Source of the DNA: Lineolata rhizophorae
Taxonomy: Eukaryota; Ascomycota; Dothideomycetes; Lineolatales; Lineolataceae
Reading direction: 5' to 3'
DNA length: 64,000 bases
Assembly (NCBI GenBank): GCA_010093515.1
Contig: MU001692.1
Location: forward strand, 398,999 to 462,998
Shown piece after piece: positions 10,686-22,400 of the stretch. The notes below the pieces were generated by a model. It did not search any database. It was not told the DNA's origin and was given only the letters and a program-made list of their open reading frames with translations. Position 1 is the stretch's first letter, and the number at the start of each line of letters is the position of its first letter. Made by a program: the position numbers and the translations under genes.

Positions 10686-12107
10686 CTAAACACGCAAGTC
10701 GGGGCCCATCTGTCTCCCCAATGCAGCCAGCATGGCTCCAGCCTCTCCAAACCGCGCAAAGCCGGACGGACGTTGCGCGAAAAAGATGAGGTCTCGGGGA
10801 CCTCGGTCGCGGTACTTCATCCCGTAGATGACCGCTCCCCCCATAAGGAGCATTGTACCAACCCCTGACGCAACTAGGTAGTTGATCGAGCGGGCGGCTG
10901 CAGGGGGCGGCAATCGCACAATCATGGCCGACGAATCCGACGTTGTAGAACGAATTATAGGTGCCGGTGTGATCGAGGATAGAATTGTAGGAAAGCAGGC
11001 TAGAAATTCCAGGCTAATGTTGCGAAGAACGACTCCCATGCTCCGACCTGGCAGAGGTGACCAAGGCAAATGCATCCTGCGCTCAGCCCGAAATCCCTCG
11101 ATGGTATTCAGATCCTGTGGGAGCTCATTGAGCGCGAGTACATCGTCCACAGATAATCGCCCCTTGCCAAGAAGTTCCCCCCGCAGTCGAACCGCGTAAC
11201 TTGATACGCGTGGATACCTTGATCGGACTATATCGCCGACCACCGGTTGCGGAAAGTCCGGGAATAGCAGGAGGCTAAAATATCCCAGCGCAATGCAATC
11301 CAGACTTGACGGCAGTTCTTTGCCATAGCTCCCAGCGCCTGGCTCACTCAGCAAGTAATCCTTTCCTTCTGCCGCTAGCAATTCATCCAGCGCTTCCACA
11401 AAATCCGTCACCAGCACATCCAATTTGAACTGCACTGCGTGCTCTGGCCTCCGCAATGCGGCTAGTATGCCGCGATTGCGCCCCAGTGGAAGCAGGCTTG
11501 GCCGCTGCCCAGTCGCAGTCGCCTTTTCCAACGCCGCATTATACTCCTTCCCCGCCGCGCCAGCATCGCGGTGACGCCGCTCCATCTCCTGCTCTTCCTC
11601 CTCGTCTATGTCCCATCCCGAAAGGCTGAGATGCGCTGTTCGGCGTCGCGCGGCCGCCCGCCGTTGTGGCGGGATCGTGTAGTTGGCATGCCACGGCAGC
11701 AAGGCCGTGAATGCAGCGGAGGTTGCTTGCGAGTAGTTCTGGTAAGAGGTGTAGAGGGCGAGGTCGATTAGGGGCAGGGCGCGCGAGCGGACGTGCGTCG
11801 TGTAGGCGGCTCGGTCGGCACGCTGCTTGGATGAGAGGTCGGCGTCGAGATCGATGGCGCCTGTCGCCTGGGCCTGTCGCGAGCGCAGATGCCGCAGAAT
11901 GGCACCATAGCCGCCGGCCCAGGTGTTGCTCTCCGTATCGTGGATGGCCGGGAAGTCTTTGGATGGGCTTGGATAGGGGTCGTGGTTAGCGATGAGGATC
12001 CAGCTGCCAGCGGGAAGTGCGCGGCGGCAGTATGCGACGGCTGCGATGCATTCGGGATCAAAGGAGGGGAGTCCGAAGGCTGGGCCCCAGATGTGAAGCT
12101 CTAGCAT
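10686..12107 (-). CDS. SAM37: Sam37/metaxin-like subunit of the mitochondrial SAM complex
   Basis: Sam37 is a cytosol-facing subunit of the sorting and assembly machinery of the mitochondrial outer membrane, which helps insert beta-barrel proteins. The 473-aa product begins MLELHIWGPAFGLPSFDPEC, the Tom37/metaxin thioredoxin-like N-terminal motif. A GST_C-like helical region follows; it includes SLDCIALGYFSLLLFPDFPQP. A single transmembrane segment lies near the C-terminus (about residues 407-429, SINYLVASGVGTMLLMGG) with a basic tail after it. The frame extends upstream to 12290, but family alignment favours the ATG at 12107; the extension has no similarity and is probably 5' leader. A Glu-rich loop (EEEEQEMERRHRD) sits mid-protein. 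No intron is needed. Confidence 0.85.
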   Translation of the reverse strand: MLELHIWGPAFGLPSFDPECIAAVAYCRRALPAGSWILIANHDPYPSPSKDFPAIHDTESNTWAGGYGAILRHLRSRQAQATGAIDLDADLSSKQRADRAAYTTHVRSRALPLIDLALYTSYQNYSQATSAAFTALLPWHANYTIPPQRRAAARRRTAHLSLSGWDIDEEEEQEMERRHRDAGAAGKEYNAALEKATATGQRPSLLPLGRNRGILAALRRPEHAVQFKLDVLVTDFVEALDELLAAEGKDYLLSEPGAGSYGKELPSSLDCIALGYFSLLLFPDFPQPVVGDIVRSRYPRVSSYAVRLRGELLGKGRLSVDDVLALNELPQDLNTIEGFRAERRMHLPWSPLPGRSMGVVLRNISLEFLACFPTILSSITPAPIIRSTTSDSSAMIVRLPPPAAARSINYLVASGVGTMLLMGGAVIYGMKYRDRGPRDLIFFAQRPSGFARFGEAGAMLAALGRQMGPDLRV

Positions 12108-13337
12108 CGTCACACGACGGAACCGGTGCGGGTTCGAGATGGTGTTGTTGGAGAACTTGATAGGAAGTGGGTATTGAGAGCACTTCGCTACTGAAGGCTC
12201 CAAGCGAGCCCTTGCACGTGCAAAAATGCCTGACAGCAAGCATGGATTCATCTGCAACGAAGTGGCACTACGTAGTTGTGATTTAAGCATTTAACTCTTA
12301 CTTGCACATTAATATTGCTTGAACTATTGCACCTTTTTACTCCGCCGTTAGACTCTTTGAGTAACCATATTTTTGAGCGAATCAATCTTATCCTGGTACG
12401 AACAGTTCCAATCTTGTACGAGTGTTGGAATTTGCAAATACCGGACTAAAATACTTGAAGTTAAAAGCTTTAACTTTCACTTTAAAGGCTTCTAACGGGC
12501 GTGTTCTCGGTTAGCTGTAGACGCGTTTGTCGCAAGCCCTGATTTTGTTGTGCGAGGGCTAGCCAAGGAACTGCAAGGAGTCATGGGATTGTAGCTAGGG
12601 TTGAAATGAACGCCTAACTAAATCCAGGGCTTTGAATTTATCTTTGGTGGAACAAGGAGTGAGAGACTGTCCAGAAATTAAGCTAGGCTGTAGCGAAAGG
12701 GTGGACCGTGAGTATCTATCAAGAGCGAACTTGGATTTTACCTTCGCACCGTAATCATTGTCAGCGGTTCTCAACCTGATGACCTAGGTAATTCGTGAGA
12801 AACTCTTTGAGCGGATTATGAGAAAGTGACTACATTCGAAATGGTTATATTGGGCACGGGTCTATTCATCCGGAGATTGTTGGTTTCGCTCTTCTACCTA
12901 GTTGTAGCATTCCAGTCGTCCGCGAGAATAGGCCATCTGACTGAGTGGGCGCCGACTAAAGAATGTAAATATGTTCATGAAGGTATGAAGGGCAAACCAA
13001 TTCTTTGTGAAGCCTTTCTAGACCTTGAAGACTTAACAATATGGTAGACTGGATAATCTGACTGCGTATGTTTGTGTAACTGGCTATTACTGACCGTTCA
13101 ATTTATCGGAAAAAAAGTCAGCTATGATCATGGCATAGATAAGTTGGAAACACGTGCCGTTCTTTGGACTGAGTGATTGTGAGATTGAGCAGGCAACCTG
13201 ATTGGCCCCTCACTGATTGCCGTAGGGTTGGTGGGAAAGCCGCTACTTAGATAACAACCACCGAAAACCTTCTCCAGTCTCAACATCTCGCATCCCAAGC
13301 CCCACCAAACCATCCCGCCGCGTTCCGCATCGGCCTC
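12108..13337. other. Intergenic region between SAM37 and the next plus-strand gene
   Basis: A divergent intergenic region of 1.2 kb that should hold both promoters. A near-perfect 19-nt palindrome (AAGTTAAAAGCTTTAACTT) lies at 12458-12476. A 73-codon plus-strand frame at 12826-13047 has a hydrophobic stretch (LLVSLFYLVVAF) but no recognisable family, so I do not call it a gene. The last 150 bp before 13338 are CT-rich, as fungal 5' leaders often are. Confidence 0.5.
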
Positions 13338-14575
13338 ATGGGCCCTATCCGCCGCTATCTGCGTATCACCAAGTACTCCGTGCTCGAGGTGCACATCTAC
13401 CTGGACAACCCTGCGCAGACATCGTGGTTGCTCGGCTCCCGCGACCCTGCCCTGCCGCGCATCGTCGAGGCCATCAGGCCACTCGTGCTGCCCAAGCTGC
13501 GCGAGGAAAACGAGCGCTCGCGCAAGGGCAAGGCTAAGAGGGCGGTCAAGGACGTCGTTGTTGGAGGTGAGTCGGGGTTTCGTCTTCAGGCCCCGGAAAA
13601 CCTCGGGGTTCCAGCTCGGTGGCCGCAAGCACGAAGTGTTTGAGATATTCCTTGTTCCCCCTCAACCCCCAACCGCGTAAGCTCACGCCATGACCTGACG
13701 GATCGCAATGGTGGTTGCCTTCGTGCCTTAGCCAGACCTTTCTGTAGCAGCAAGGCAGCACCACCTTGTGCAGACGCGCCTATTGTATCCATATTTCTGA
13801 AGCTGTCTATCCTGCCGCAATGCACGACGTTGAAGTTTCCCGCCCCCAAGTTCCGAAATGCGTGAAACCGCAGGGCGCATCGCTTGGCAATCCTACTGAT
13901 TAGGCCTCACTCGACTTAGGTGATTTTGAGGTTTCCATTTTCCTCAACGAGCTGTCCTCCGGCCACTCGCTGCTCACCAAGCACAAGGGTTTCGAGGAGA
14001 AGAAACCCCGCATCAAGAGCAATTCGGGGAAGCTGACGGGATGGCTGACCGCGGCGGGTTCGTCGTCGGACAAGCCCATTGAAGTTCCTTCCGACGAAGC
14101 AGGTGGTAGCGATGGCGCTCTGATTCTCCGCCAAGAGGATGCGGACGAACCCATCAACCTGACCGACATCCCCGAGGCGCCTCGATCGAGCGACGACTCG
14201 GCCGAGTACGTTGGCGATTCGGACGGATCGGATGGGTACCAGTCGCGGCCAGTACCACGGAGACGAGGACGCCCAGGAAAGCGGAGAAGACGGGAGGGGG
14301 CGGAAGCCGCGGAGGACGACGGAGCCGATGACAAGAAGCAGCTCGCCCTCAATTTGTCATACGACGGCTTCAGCATCTACGGGCGCATCTTGTACCTGGT
14401 GGTGAAGCGCAAGGCCAGGGCGGGTGCGACGTCGCGCGGGGATGGCGCCACCGGCATCAGCGCGGGTGGTATCGATGCTGGTGCTGGTGCTGGCGCAGGC
14501 CATCAGATGCTCGAGACATGGGTGTCGACGCAGGCAGCTCAGGGTGTCGAGCCCGAGGATGAGGACGATGGCTAA
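13338..14575 (+). CDS. Conserved-looking fungal protein of unknown function, acidic with AT-hook-like patch
   Basis: Two exons, 13338-13566 and 13920-14575, joined over a 353-nt intron (donor GGAG|GTGAGT, acceptor CTTAG|GT), give 294 aa. The first exon, MGPIRRYLRITKYSVLEVHI and onward, is well structured and rich in hydrophobic and basic residues (IYLDNPAQTSWLL, then IVEAIRPLVLPKLREENER). The second exon continues DFEVSIFLNELSSGHSLLTK and then becomes acidic and disordered. A basic AT-hook-like patch follows (RPVPRRRGRPGKRRR, near residue 185). The end has a short ordered block, LSYDGFSIYGRILYLVVKRK, then Gly/Ala-rich sequence. Conserved-looking blocks at both ends, joined by a disordered acidic linker, suggest a nuclear or chromatin-linked adaptor. 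That role is inference; I cannot name the family. Confidence 0.8.
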
Positions 14576-17500
14576 TTTTGGCGGTCCGCCCCGCATTTTG
14601 GGTTGCTGTCGGTCGCCGAAGGCTCGGATCGAAGCTTACTGCTTCGTACAAGAACCCGGAACCTTGATCATGCATGGATCTGCGGAGATGGCTTCGAATT
14701 CGCCGGGGGGCCTTTGTTATTGATTTGGCGATCCTATGTAGTTGAGTGGCTGAGGAGGAAGGCCGGTGTGTTATGGAGTACAACCTGCGGCCCTGGCGTT
14801 CCATATCGATTTGTGTGACACATAATCTGGGCTTTTCTCTATAGGATCGTGGTCGGGTTCAGGAATGCCTCCTTGTCCTCAATATTCGAGTTCTAGTGTC
14901 GAACAAACGCCTAGAAATAGCAATACGAAGAATCACGAGAAACATTGGAGAGTTATACGCCGCTGGCTAGGCATTCCGGGACTTAGCAATGCACAGGTCC
15001 TCATTGACGACATGCACCTTCCGAACTGGTGTTTGTAAGGCTAGGAACTGGGAAGAACTCCTCCTGTAGCTCGAGTTCAATACTGGGCCCATGTGATGTT
15101 ATTGGTGCTATCTATGTTTGGAATTTTCGGCTGCTTACGGCTAGATTCTATGATTTAGGCGAAAAAAAAAGGGAAGCGCTGGAGTCGCTTTACACAGGGC
15201 AGAATGACTGAGTGCCCAGGGTCGCATGATGCCTGCTCATTCGCAGTTAAATTCATGAGTAGGCGAAATCTAGAGTCCAAAGCACGTAGTTGAAGCGTCA
15301 ACTTAGGAACTAGGAAGGGCGCCCGGTAGGAGCGATCAAAATCCACATTAGGTCCCGTTGCACCAGGTTCTAAGTCGACGCCTGGATTCTATAGAAGTAG
15401 TAGATGGCATCTCGCGGCTTGAACTATGAATAGTTTTCTCAACCGAGCTTCCCGCTCGAGAAAGGCAGCATGCAGCCACGGCCGACGCCCACTGAATCTG
15501 GAGGGGGAATCGCGCGAGCCCGAAATTTCAATCGCTTTTTGCGCGTCTCGATCGGAGAGTCGACATGTGGCGGACGGTCTCGAACATGCGACTCTTCAGT
15601 CGCAATCACGCGTCGGCGCAAGCCACTCACTGACTATTTGTCCTAGATCAGTAGAGATGGGCATTTTGGGAGGGTAGGGGTACGTAGCCCTACTACGTAC
15701 GTACGTGTTCCACATACGTACGTATGTACATACCTTGATTGCCACGCGATCAAGGTGTTAGCGCCATGGTTGTGACAAGTTTCACTGCAGGTCTAAGACA
15801 AGTGAAGCTTAAGCCGAGGCTGACGAGGCCACGATAGTGCAGTCTAAACCTTGTGTCCCGAATTTCGATAGCTACATGGGTATGTACCTAGCTGGCGGTA
15901 TGCACCGATTTTGATCACTTGCAGAAGTTCGGGATCGCGCGCCGTCAACGCCACATCGTTGGACTATGGGCCCAGACCCGATGACAATGCTAGCTGACAG
16001 AGCGGCAAAGCCATTGCTCCGTAACTGCGGCCGCGATTTGGAATTGGGACAAGGGCGTAACCACATACACAGGGGCTTTTCGCAGATTGAAAACACAGTT
16101 GCGGTGAGCACTAACCCCCAGGACGCCGTTGAGCCCACATTGAGGAATTGAGGCTCAAAGCGAACAAGGAGTGCATGCGGAGAAACATGCCCCACCACCA
16201 TATCCACAGAATTTTTGCGTGATTGAAACACGAAGGGGGGCCGTTTCATGTCCAGACCAAGAAGCCGAGGGGCTCGGGAGCCCCTGGGAGGCGAAAGATA
16301 AAAAGCTGCCAGGGGGGGGACAGACGCGAGCGTACAGGCCCCCCTGAAACCACTGCCGGATCGTCATTCTAACCTTTTTTTTTTTTTTTGGCTGCGACGT
16401 TGCCTCTAGGGAATGGAAGCGTTCAAGGGGCAAGAAAAAGGGGCGTGCTTCAAGTGCAGTCACTCAACAAAAACCTCGGTGCATTGAAAGCAAAAGAGTG
16501 GAGGCTGAAATCTTAAAGAAATGACGGCAGGCTGGAACCAGCGATCCCCGGCTTTGGCCAGCTGCGCCACGGCAGAGGCTAGCGCGCTTTGAAGTTCCAA
16601 ATGCCAACCAAAGCCCCAGAAGGCGCCCGAAAATTGGATGGTGTGGCTCACCGACCGACGGCCTTGTGACGCCGAAGGGGTGCTGGGAGTCGGGACGAGC
16701 TTGACAAGTTTTGTGGCGCGCGGAAACATCCCGGTCCACCACGTGGGTAACGCAGCGCCGGGTCTCCCCTTGATGCCGCTCTCGAAACAATTCACCGGGA
16801 TAGCCGCCGACATGCTAGGCACGTGTGTACGTGTTGTAGTGTGCACATGCTAGCGCCGCGTTGCTAGGCTGCATACGTACGCGGGCAAGTGTGCGGCGTT
16901 TAGTGGAATGTTCCCCGTCACTTTTGCGATTGTTGTCCGATCTCAGGAAGCGGTGCGGCGATCACGTTCGTGCGTCGTGGGATTGGGGGTTTAGTAAACA
17001 TGAGCGCATTCACCGGCTGCTTCGAAAAGCGGTCGCCGAGCTCTGCTACACAGGCGAGTTGCGCTGACAGATGCAGGGTCTGTCCCTTTCCTGTCACCGA
17101 GATGGTTTAAGGCGACGACCTCTTGTTGATTGGATACAGAGAGACGGTTGTACGGATGCTTCAGAAAAGCCGGTCATCCGGAGTGGACTGAGATAGGGTG
17201 TTCGTATAGGGCAAACGCGAGCTGTATCGCTCCGTATCTCTAGCGCACAATGAGGATGCCTCGTCTGCACTGTACTCCGCACGAAATCGGACGACATGCT
17301 CCCGCGCTCTCCAAAAAGCGATGCGCACGACATCAGACGGGTAGAAAAACCAGGACAATTCTGCCAACCGGAAATTAGTCGTGGCCCACGTGGCTACCCG
17401 CTGAAGGCGCCGGCAGGGCCGGTCTAGGCCCCCATCGAGTCCATCCATGGGCGGGATACGGAGTACATCCAGCACATCCAGCACATACTACGTACATACC

Positions 17501-19100
17501 GTACATCCATGCCAACGGGAGCCGAATCCGACAACAGCCCGAGTCGAACGAGCTGGGCAAAAGGAGGGAAGCGTCCACGGGGGGGGGGCGGCTGCGCTAG
17601 AAGCGGAGAAGCCAATAGGAGGTCAATTTCCACACGGACTGGCGGGCGCTGGTTGGGCGGCGCGGGCATCGGTCAGGTGGCGTGGCCTTGGACGGCCGGG
17701 AGAAAGGCGGTAGAAGAGGCGTCGAAGGCGCCACGGACGCTCCTATGTATAGAGCCCACGGCAGGACGGGCGCCGTTTTCAGGGCGGTCTGCAGCGTCGT
17801 CTGCCTGCCGCGCAGCTCCGCAAGCGCCGCACACCCGGCCGGGCGCATGCAGCGCAGTCACAGCTGCCCGGCGGCTCGCACCATGGCGGGCGGAGCACAC
17901 GGAGCAAAAGCCGCGGGCTTCTCAGGAGAGTCAAAAAAGAACCTGGCAGTTGCGGGACCCGCAGATCATTTCCTGTTCCTGTGGCCTTGCCTTGGCTCTC
18001 GGTCTAGATACTGCCCCCGTACATGTAGGTCCCCGGCCGAGGGGGTCGGGCTCGCAACAGTCATCTGCTATGCCGAAGCGGGCCTAGGCGGCGGGTGCAA
18101 TGGCACCATGGCGGCGCCAGCGGGCTTGCCGGCAGCTGGGTTGGACTTGGGACTCCGCGGCGTGGGCACACACAAGGCTGCAGCCTGCAGCAGGCTGGAA
18201 GCGGAGGCCGCCTCAATAAGGAAATCTTGGTTGCTGACTGCGCAGGCGCGCACCACCCGGCGCTGGACAAAGCCAGCCTGGACGGAGCCTGTTACCAAGT
18301 CGAGCACGATACGTACCGGCCCGGCTGTCAGTGCCCGAATCGGCCGTCCGACGGGAGGCCTGCTCGTCAGGTAGCGACTGACTTGCCAGTTGCATCACCG
18401 GCAGACCGGTCACCATCGTGACCCGCATCTCGTATGTATGGGGTACATGGCATCATCAACGCCCGCCTTGCGCCTAGGTACACACCCACACCGCTTTGTG
18501 CAAAAGGGCTCGGGCGCCTAGCGAGCACAAAGGACAGCCTACTACGAGCGTAGTATGCACCTACCTACGTAGCATACGTCGTAGGTATGTACGCACAATA
18601 GCCGGGCAGGCTTGGAAATTAGAAGGCCGTGCGCACGACTCGTGCCAGCGCCAGATGAGCGCGGCGGTGCGATCAGCGACGCTGGCGATCTTTCCCCCGT
18701 CACGAGCGCCGCCGATGAAACGCGGCGGGACGGCGCCAGGTGTGGGCCGGGGTGAACGATGTGGACGGCGACGACGGGTCTTCTGCGGCGCCCGCCGTGG
18801 CTTCCAGCAGACTCCTGGCGCCCGGCTGGTCAGTATGTAGGGCGGCCGCCAGCGGTCATGCACGGCTCAAGGGGCCCCCCTCTCTCCCCTCCTCTCCCCT
18901 CCCCTCCCCCTTTCGCGTTCGCCGCTGCCCGGTCCCCCTGCCCGGGCCTCAGCTCACCGCCATGGCCAAGCTCCGCCGCCGGCGCCCGCGCGCGCCATCA
19001 CACCATGATCCTAGCTCGCCCGCCCGGCTGCCTTGCGAGATGGGATCATGGATGACGCTTGGTGTTGCTCTCCCCTCCCCTGGCTACCTTGCCCTGCCGG
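14576..19100. other. Gene-poor tract, first part
   Basis: About 4.5 kb with no domain-like reading frame on either strand. The sequence becomes GC-rich beyond 16.4 kb. Clusters of TACGTA/TACATACC words lie at 15681-15733, 17457-17510 and 18541-18592. Short homopolymers are present: a T run near 16374-16389 and a G run near 17579-17589. Frames up to about 230 codons exist but are Arg/Pro/Ala-rich text of the kind GC-rich DNA gives by chance. Confidence 0.55.
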
Positions 19101-19480
19101 GCCTCCCGACGCTACCATAAATACCCTCATATCCTCTCCTCCCCATCCCGCCGGCTTCAATCTACCGCGTTTATCTTCACTTCCCGAAAAAGCTACAAGA
19201 GGCCACCGAAGTTACGATTTGCTCGACGGCCCCGCTCTTGCTCTCTTGAAACAAGTACCATACTATTTATTTAATACGTCTTGATCTGCTCCGTCACCCT
19301 CCGCAAGCTCAAAACCATCGAGCGACCAGCTACGCCGGCAACAAACCCACTCAAACACTACCTTCGTGTGCATACGTCCCGTCGCTCATCTCTCCAACCA
19401 AAATGCCGTCCGCCGCGTCTCTGCCACCTTGCCCGGGCCCGCCGCCGACGCGCCCCCTCCCGCCGGTCCCAAACAAATAA
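19101..19480 (+). promoter_or_regulatory. Promoter-like segment with pyrimidine-rich leader and a 25-codon ORF in strong start context
   Basis: A TATA-like ATAAATA lies at 19117-19123. About 280 bp of CT/CA-rich leader-like sequence follows. It ends in CAACCAAAATGCCG, a near-ideal fungal start context, with the ATG at 19403. The frame closes after 25 Pro-rich codons (MPSAASLPPCPG and onward) at 19480. This could be an upstream ORF in the leader of an unrecognised transcript, the first exon of a spliced gene, or chance. I found no downstream exon that gives a recognisable protein. Confidence 0.35.
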
Positions 19481-22400
19481 GCCTGTTCCGAGGCTCCTTC
19501 GGCGATAAGAGGAGGAAGCTCGCCTCCGCTCCAGCAACGCAGCAATTGCAACCATCCAACCTTTGCCATGGCCGGTCAACAACCTCGAGCACGCCTCCCT
19601 CCGCAACCCGGCCGCCTTCCCCTTAGTCATCTCCCTGCTTCCCGGTCTCCCTGTTGTCCACGGCTATCGCGCGCGTTTTCATCCGGCATGACTCCGCATT
19701 CACTCACGCACACACATACACATCCTGTTCCCGACGGGCGGAGGCGCCTCTGGGGTGTTCTCCGGCGGCCACGAGGCTGAGCGAAACCAAGGCCAATTGC
19801 TGGGCGCGGCATGCTTGCAGCGGCAGTGTCTGATTCTCGATCGATCCATCCCCCGGCGCCGCGGCCGCCTATTGGCCCGGCCGCCCCAGGCTGCCACGTT
19901 CTGTCAGCTGTCACGCGTCGGCTAAAGGAGGGGCAGTTGCTGGTGGAAGGGGGGGGGTTGTGTGTGTGCGCGGGCGCGCGTGTGGCTGACCAGCCGCAAG
20001 GCGGGCAGCCGCCCCCCTCCTGCTCCCGCCCCTCCTTCCTACCTCCGCCCAACCGCCCCGCTTCTCTGGGTCCTGCCGCCGTCCTGGGCCCCTCGGCCTG
20101 CCCGGCGCCCCGGCCTTGCCACACCCGCTCGTCGCCCACGTCTCAGCTACCCTCTGGGCCACAATCACTTCGACGTGTCGGCCGCCGTGCGCGCCATTTG
20201 GCCTCGCTGGATAGGAGGGGCGCTGGGGATCCCTGCCGTCCAGCTTGCTCAGCATCCACTCATCCCTCCCCGCTCTTCGATTTGGTCATTGTCGAAGGTT
20301 TTGATCCGTCGTTATTCCTTTTCCCGCCTCCGCACTCCACTTCGCCAGTCATCGTCATGCCTCACCACCATCCCGCCGCCCTAACCCTCTTAGCGTGGCT
20401 CGGCCCTGTCGCCCGCTGGCCGGGCGCCGAAGACCGAGCGCAATGCTTTTGCAATTGTTCTTTCCGCCCATTTCCCGTTGCTTGTTGCAGAGTTCGCCTT
20501 GGGCCCCATCGGCATCACCCTAAACCTTTGTAGTACATGTTGCTTGCGCGTGAGCTTTGCTTGCTTCCTCGCCTTAGTCCGCTTCGTGTTTCGCTCTTGT
20601 TCACTCCCATCTGCATTAGCGGCGCGCGAAGGGCTGGGATTAGAGAGCGAGGAATTGCTCCATTGGACGAGGGAAACTACTGATGGTTGCCTAGACGTGC
20701 GTGGGATTTTGCACATGGCGTTCTCTGATTTTCCATCCATTTCTTTCTTCGTTCACGGATTACATTTTGTACAGGAATACCCAATATCGTCTACTTTTGC
20801 GAGCCTGATGCGCCTTTCACAAGGCGCCATTGAAGCATCGCATCGGTCGCATTTGAACGACCGTCATGATTACGCGCAAACACGTACTCCTCAAGGATCA
20901 TCAATATATAATCATAATCGGCATCGTGCAGCATATTTTTTATCTTTACCTCCTGCCGCCTGCGAAAATTCACCTGCAATGCCATGTGCTGATCACCATT
21001 TCGTGAATCTCTAACCCACGCGATCTTTCCCCGGCTCCACTGAACCTGATCCGCAGGAAATGATCGGCGATCTTGCGCAAGCACGAGGGAAAAGGTAAGA
21101 CAGGCGCGTCAATCATTTACTCTTCTTCCCTTTTTCCCATCTCCACAGACGCCATTGTCCGATGGTCCCTGAACCGGATTGCTCCACCATCGACGCTCGA
21201 CGGTCGTCGGCCCCCGCCACAAGCGCCGACTTTTAAGGCGGTCTTGGTTTGGCCGGGAAATTCCAACAGACCGTCTCCAATATACTGCCATCCCTTCCCT
21301 TTGGCCCCTGGCTCACCCGGGAATTCCCACCTCGTCCCGCCTTAGCCGGCCGTGACCGGACGGCGACGTCATAGACCGGTTCCCTCACCGCCGACTGCAC
21401 ACTTAGGTACCTAGTATCTAGTCCCCGTGACCCAGGGGGTCGGCGTGTGCGGGAAAAAGGTCTTGAGACATCGATAGCAGGTCAAATGATGCGGTGGTTG
21501 GTGTGTTTCGCGTGCCCGGGATTGTCCCAGGTCGTTCGGTCGGGCGCAACATGTTTGGTTGGTTCCTGATTGTGCCTGATGTGGCGCCGTTGGTCTCTAG
21601 CACTGCGCAACACACCCAACACTCCACCAATCCGAGTCCAACATGGACGTATGCACCCGCCCCATCTATGTCTAGGATTCCTCTGTCTACAGCGGGGGGA
21701 TGAAAGAGGAGGATATCATGCCGCATTTCCGTCCTTTTTTTTTCTTTTTTTTTTTTTTTTTTTCAAACCTCGGAGGCAGGATGAGAAAACAGCCGGACAG
21801 CAATGAGTGGCATGTTGACCCACCGGGATCAGACGGGCCAAATCCTGCTGCCCAGAAAAGCACAAATATAGAGTGCCTCCACATGCTAAGGCTGTTGGTG
21901 ACGACCCCCACGCTGCTGCACCACCGCACGGCGCGCGGCAAGGTGGTGCAAAATGCGAACAGTGAGGGGCAGTGCGCGTACAATACATAGACCGTGTGGA
22001 GCTGGGAAGCACTGCCGTTCGCCCTACCTACAGCCCTGCCCCTGCCCCTGTCCCCGGTTCCTTTCCGGACAATTCCCCACTCGTTCCAAGATCTCGCTCA
22101 CTCGCTCACTCACCTCACAGTCCACCAGGCACGGGCTCACGCGCCAGGCGCGCAAAATGGAAGAACAAAAAGAAGGCCGGAAAATGGCCCCGCCAGAAAG
22201 AAAAGCTGTCCGAGACGCGGAACACCCGCCCGCCTGCCCGCCCCCCTCCCACCCCAGCCGCCCACGGAGGCGCCTTACCTCAGCACACCATCCCGCCCGG
22301 CCGTCCCATCCATCCTGTCACCGGCAGGCAGGTTTAGGCCCCGCACCGCACCGCGCCGCGCCGCGACACCGCGGCCGCCGCTTTGGAACCCTCCGTCCTC

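Noticed and set aside
12108-12290. N-terminal extension of Sam37 (61 codons)
   Set aside because: The family motif begins right at the ATG at 12107. The extension has no counterpart I know.
12826-13047. 73-codon plus-strand ORF
   Set aside because: One hydrophobic stretch, no family and no leader-like context.
16530-16605. tRNA-like stretch on the minus strand (GTGGCGCAGCTGGCC ... GGTTCCAGCC)
   Set aside because: D-arm- and T-arm-like words are present, but only about 16 nt lie between them. There is no room for an anticodon arm and variable loop, and the acceptor ends do not pair.
19811-20533. 240-codon plus-strand ORF in the gene-poor tract
   Set aside because: Pro/Ala/Arg-rich text with no conserved look. 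Overlapping frames on both strands are similar.
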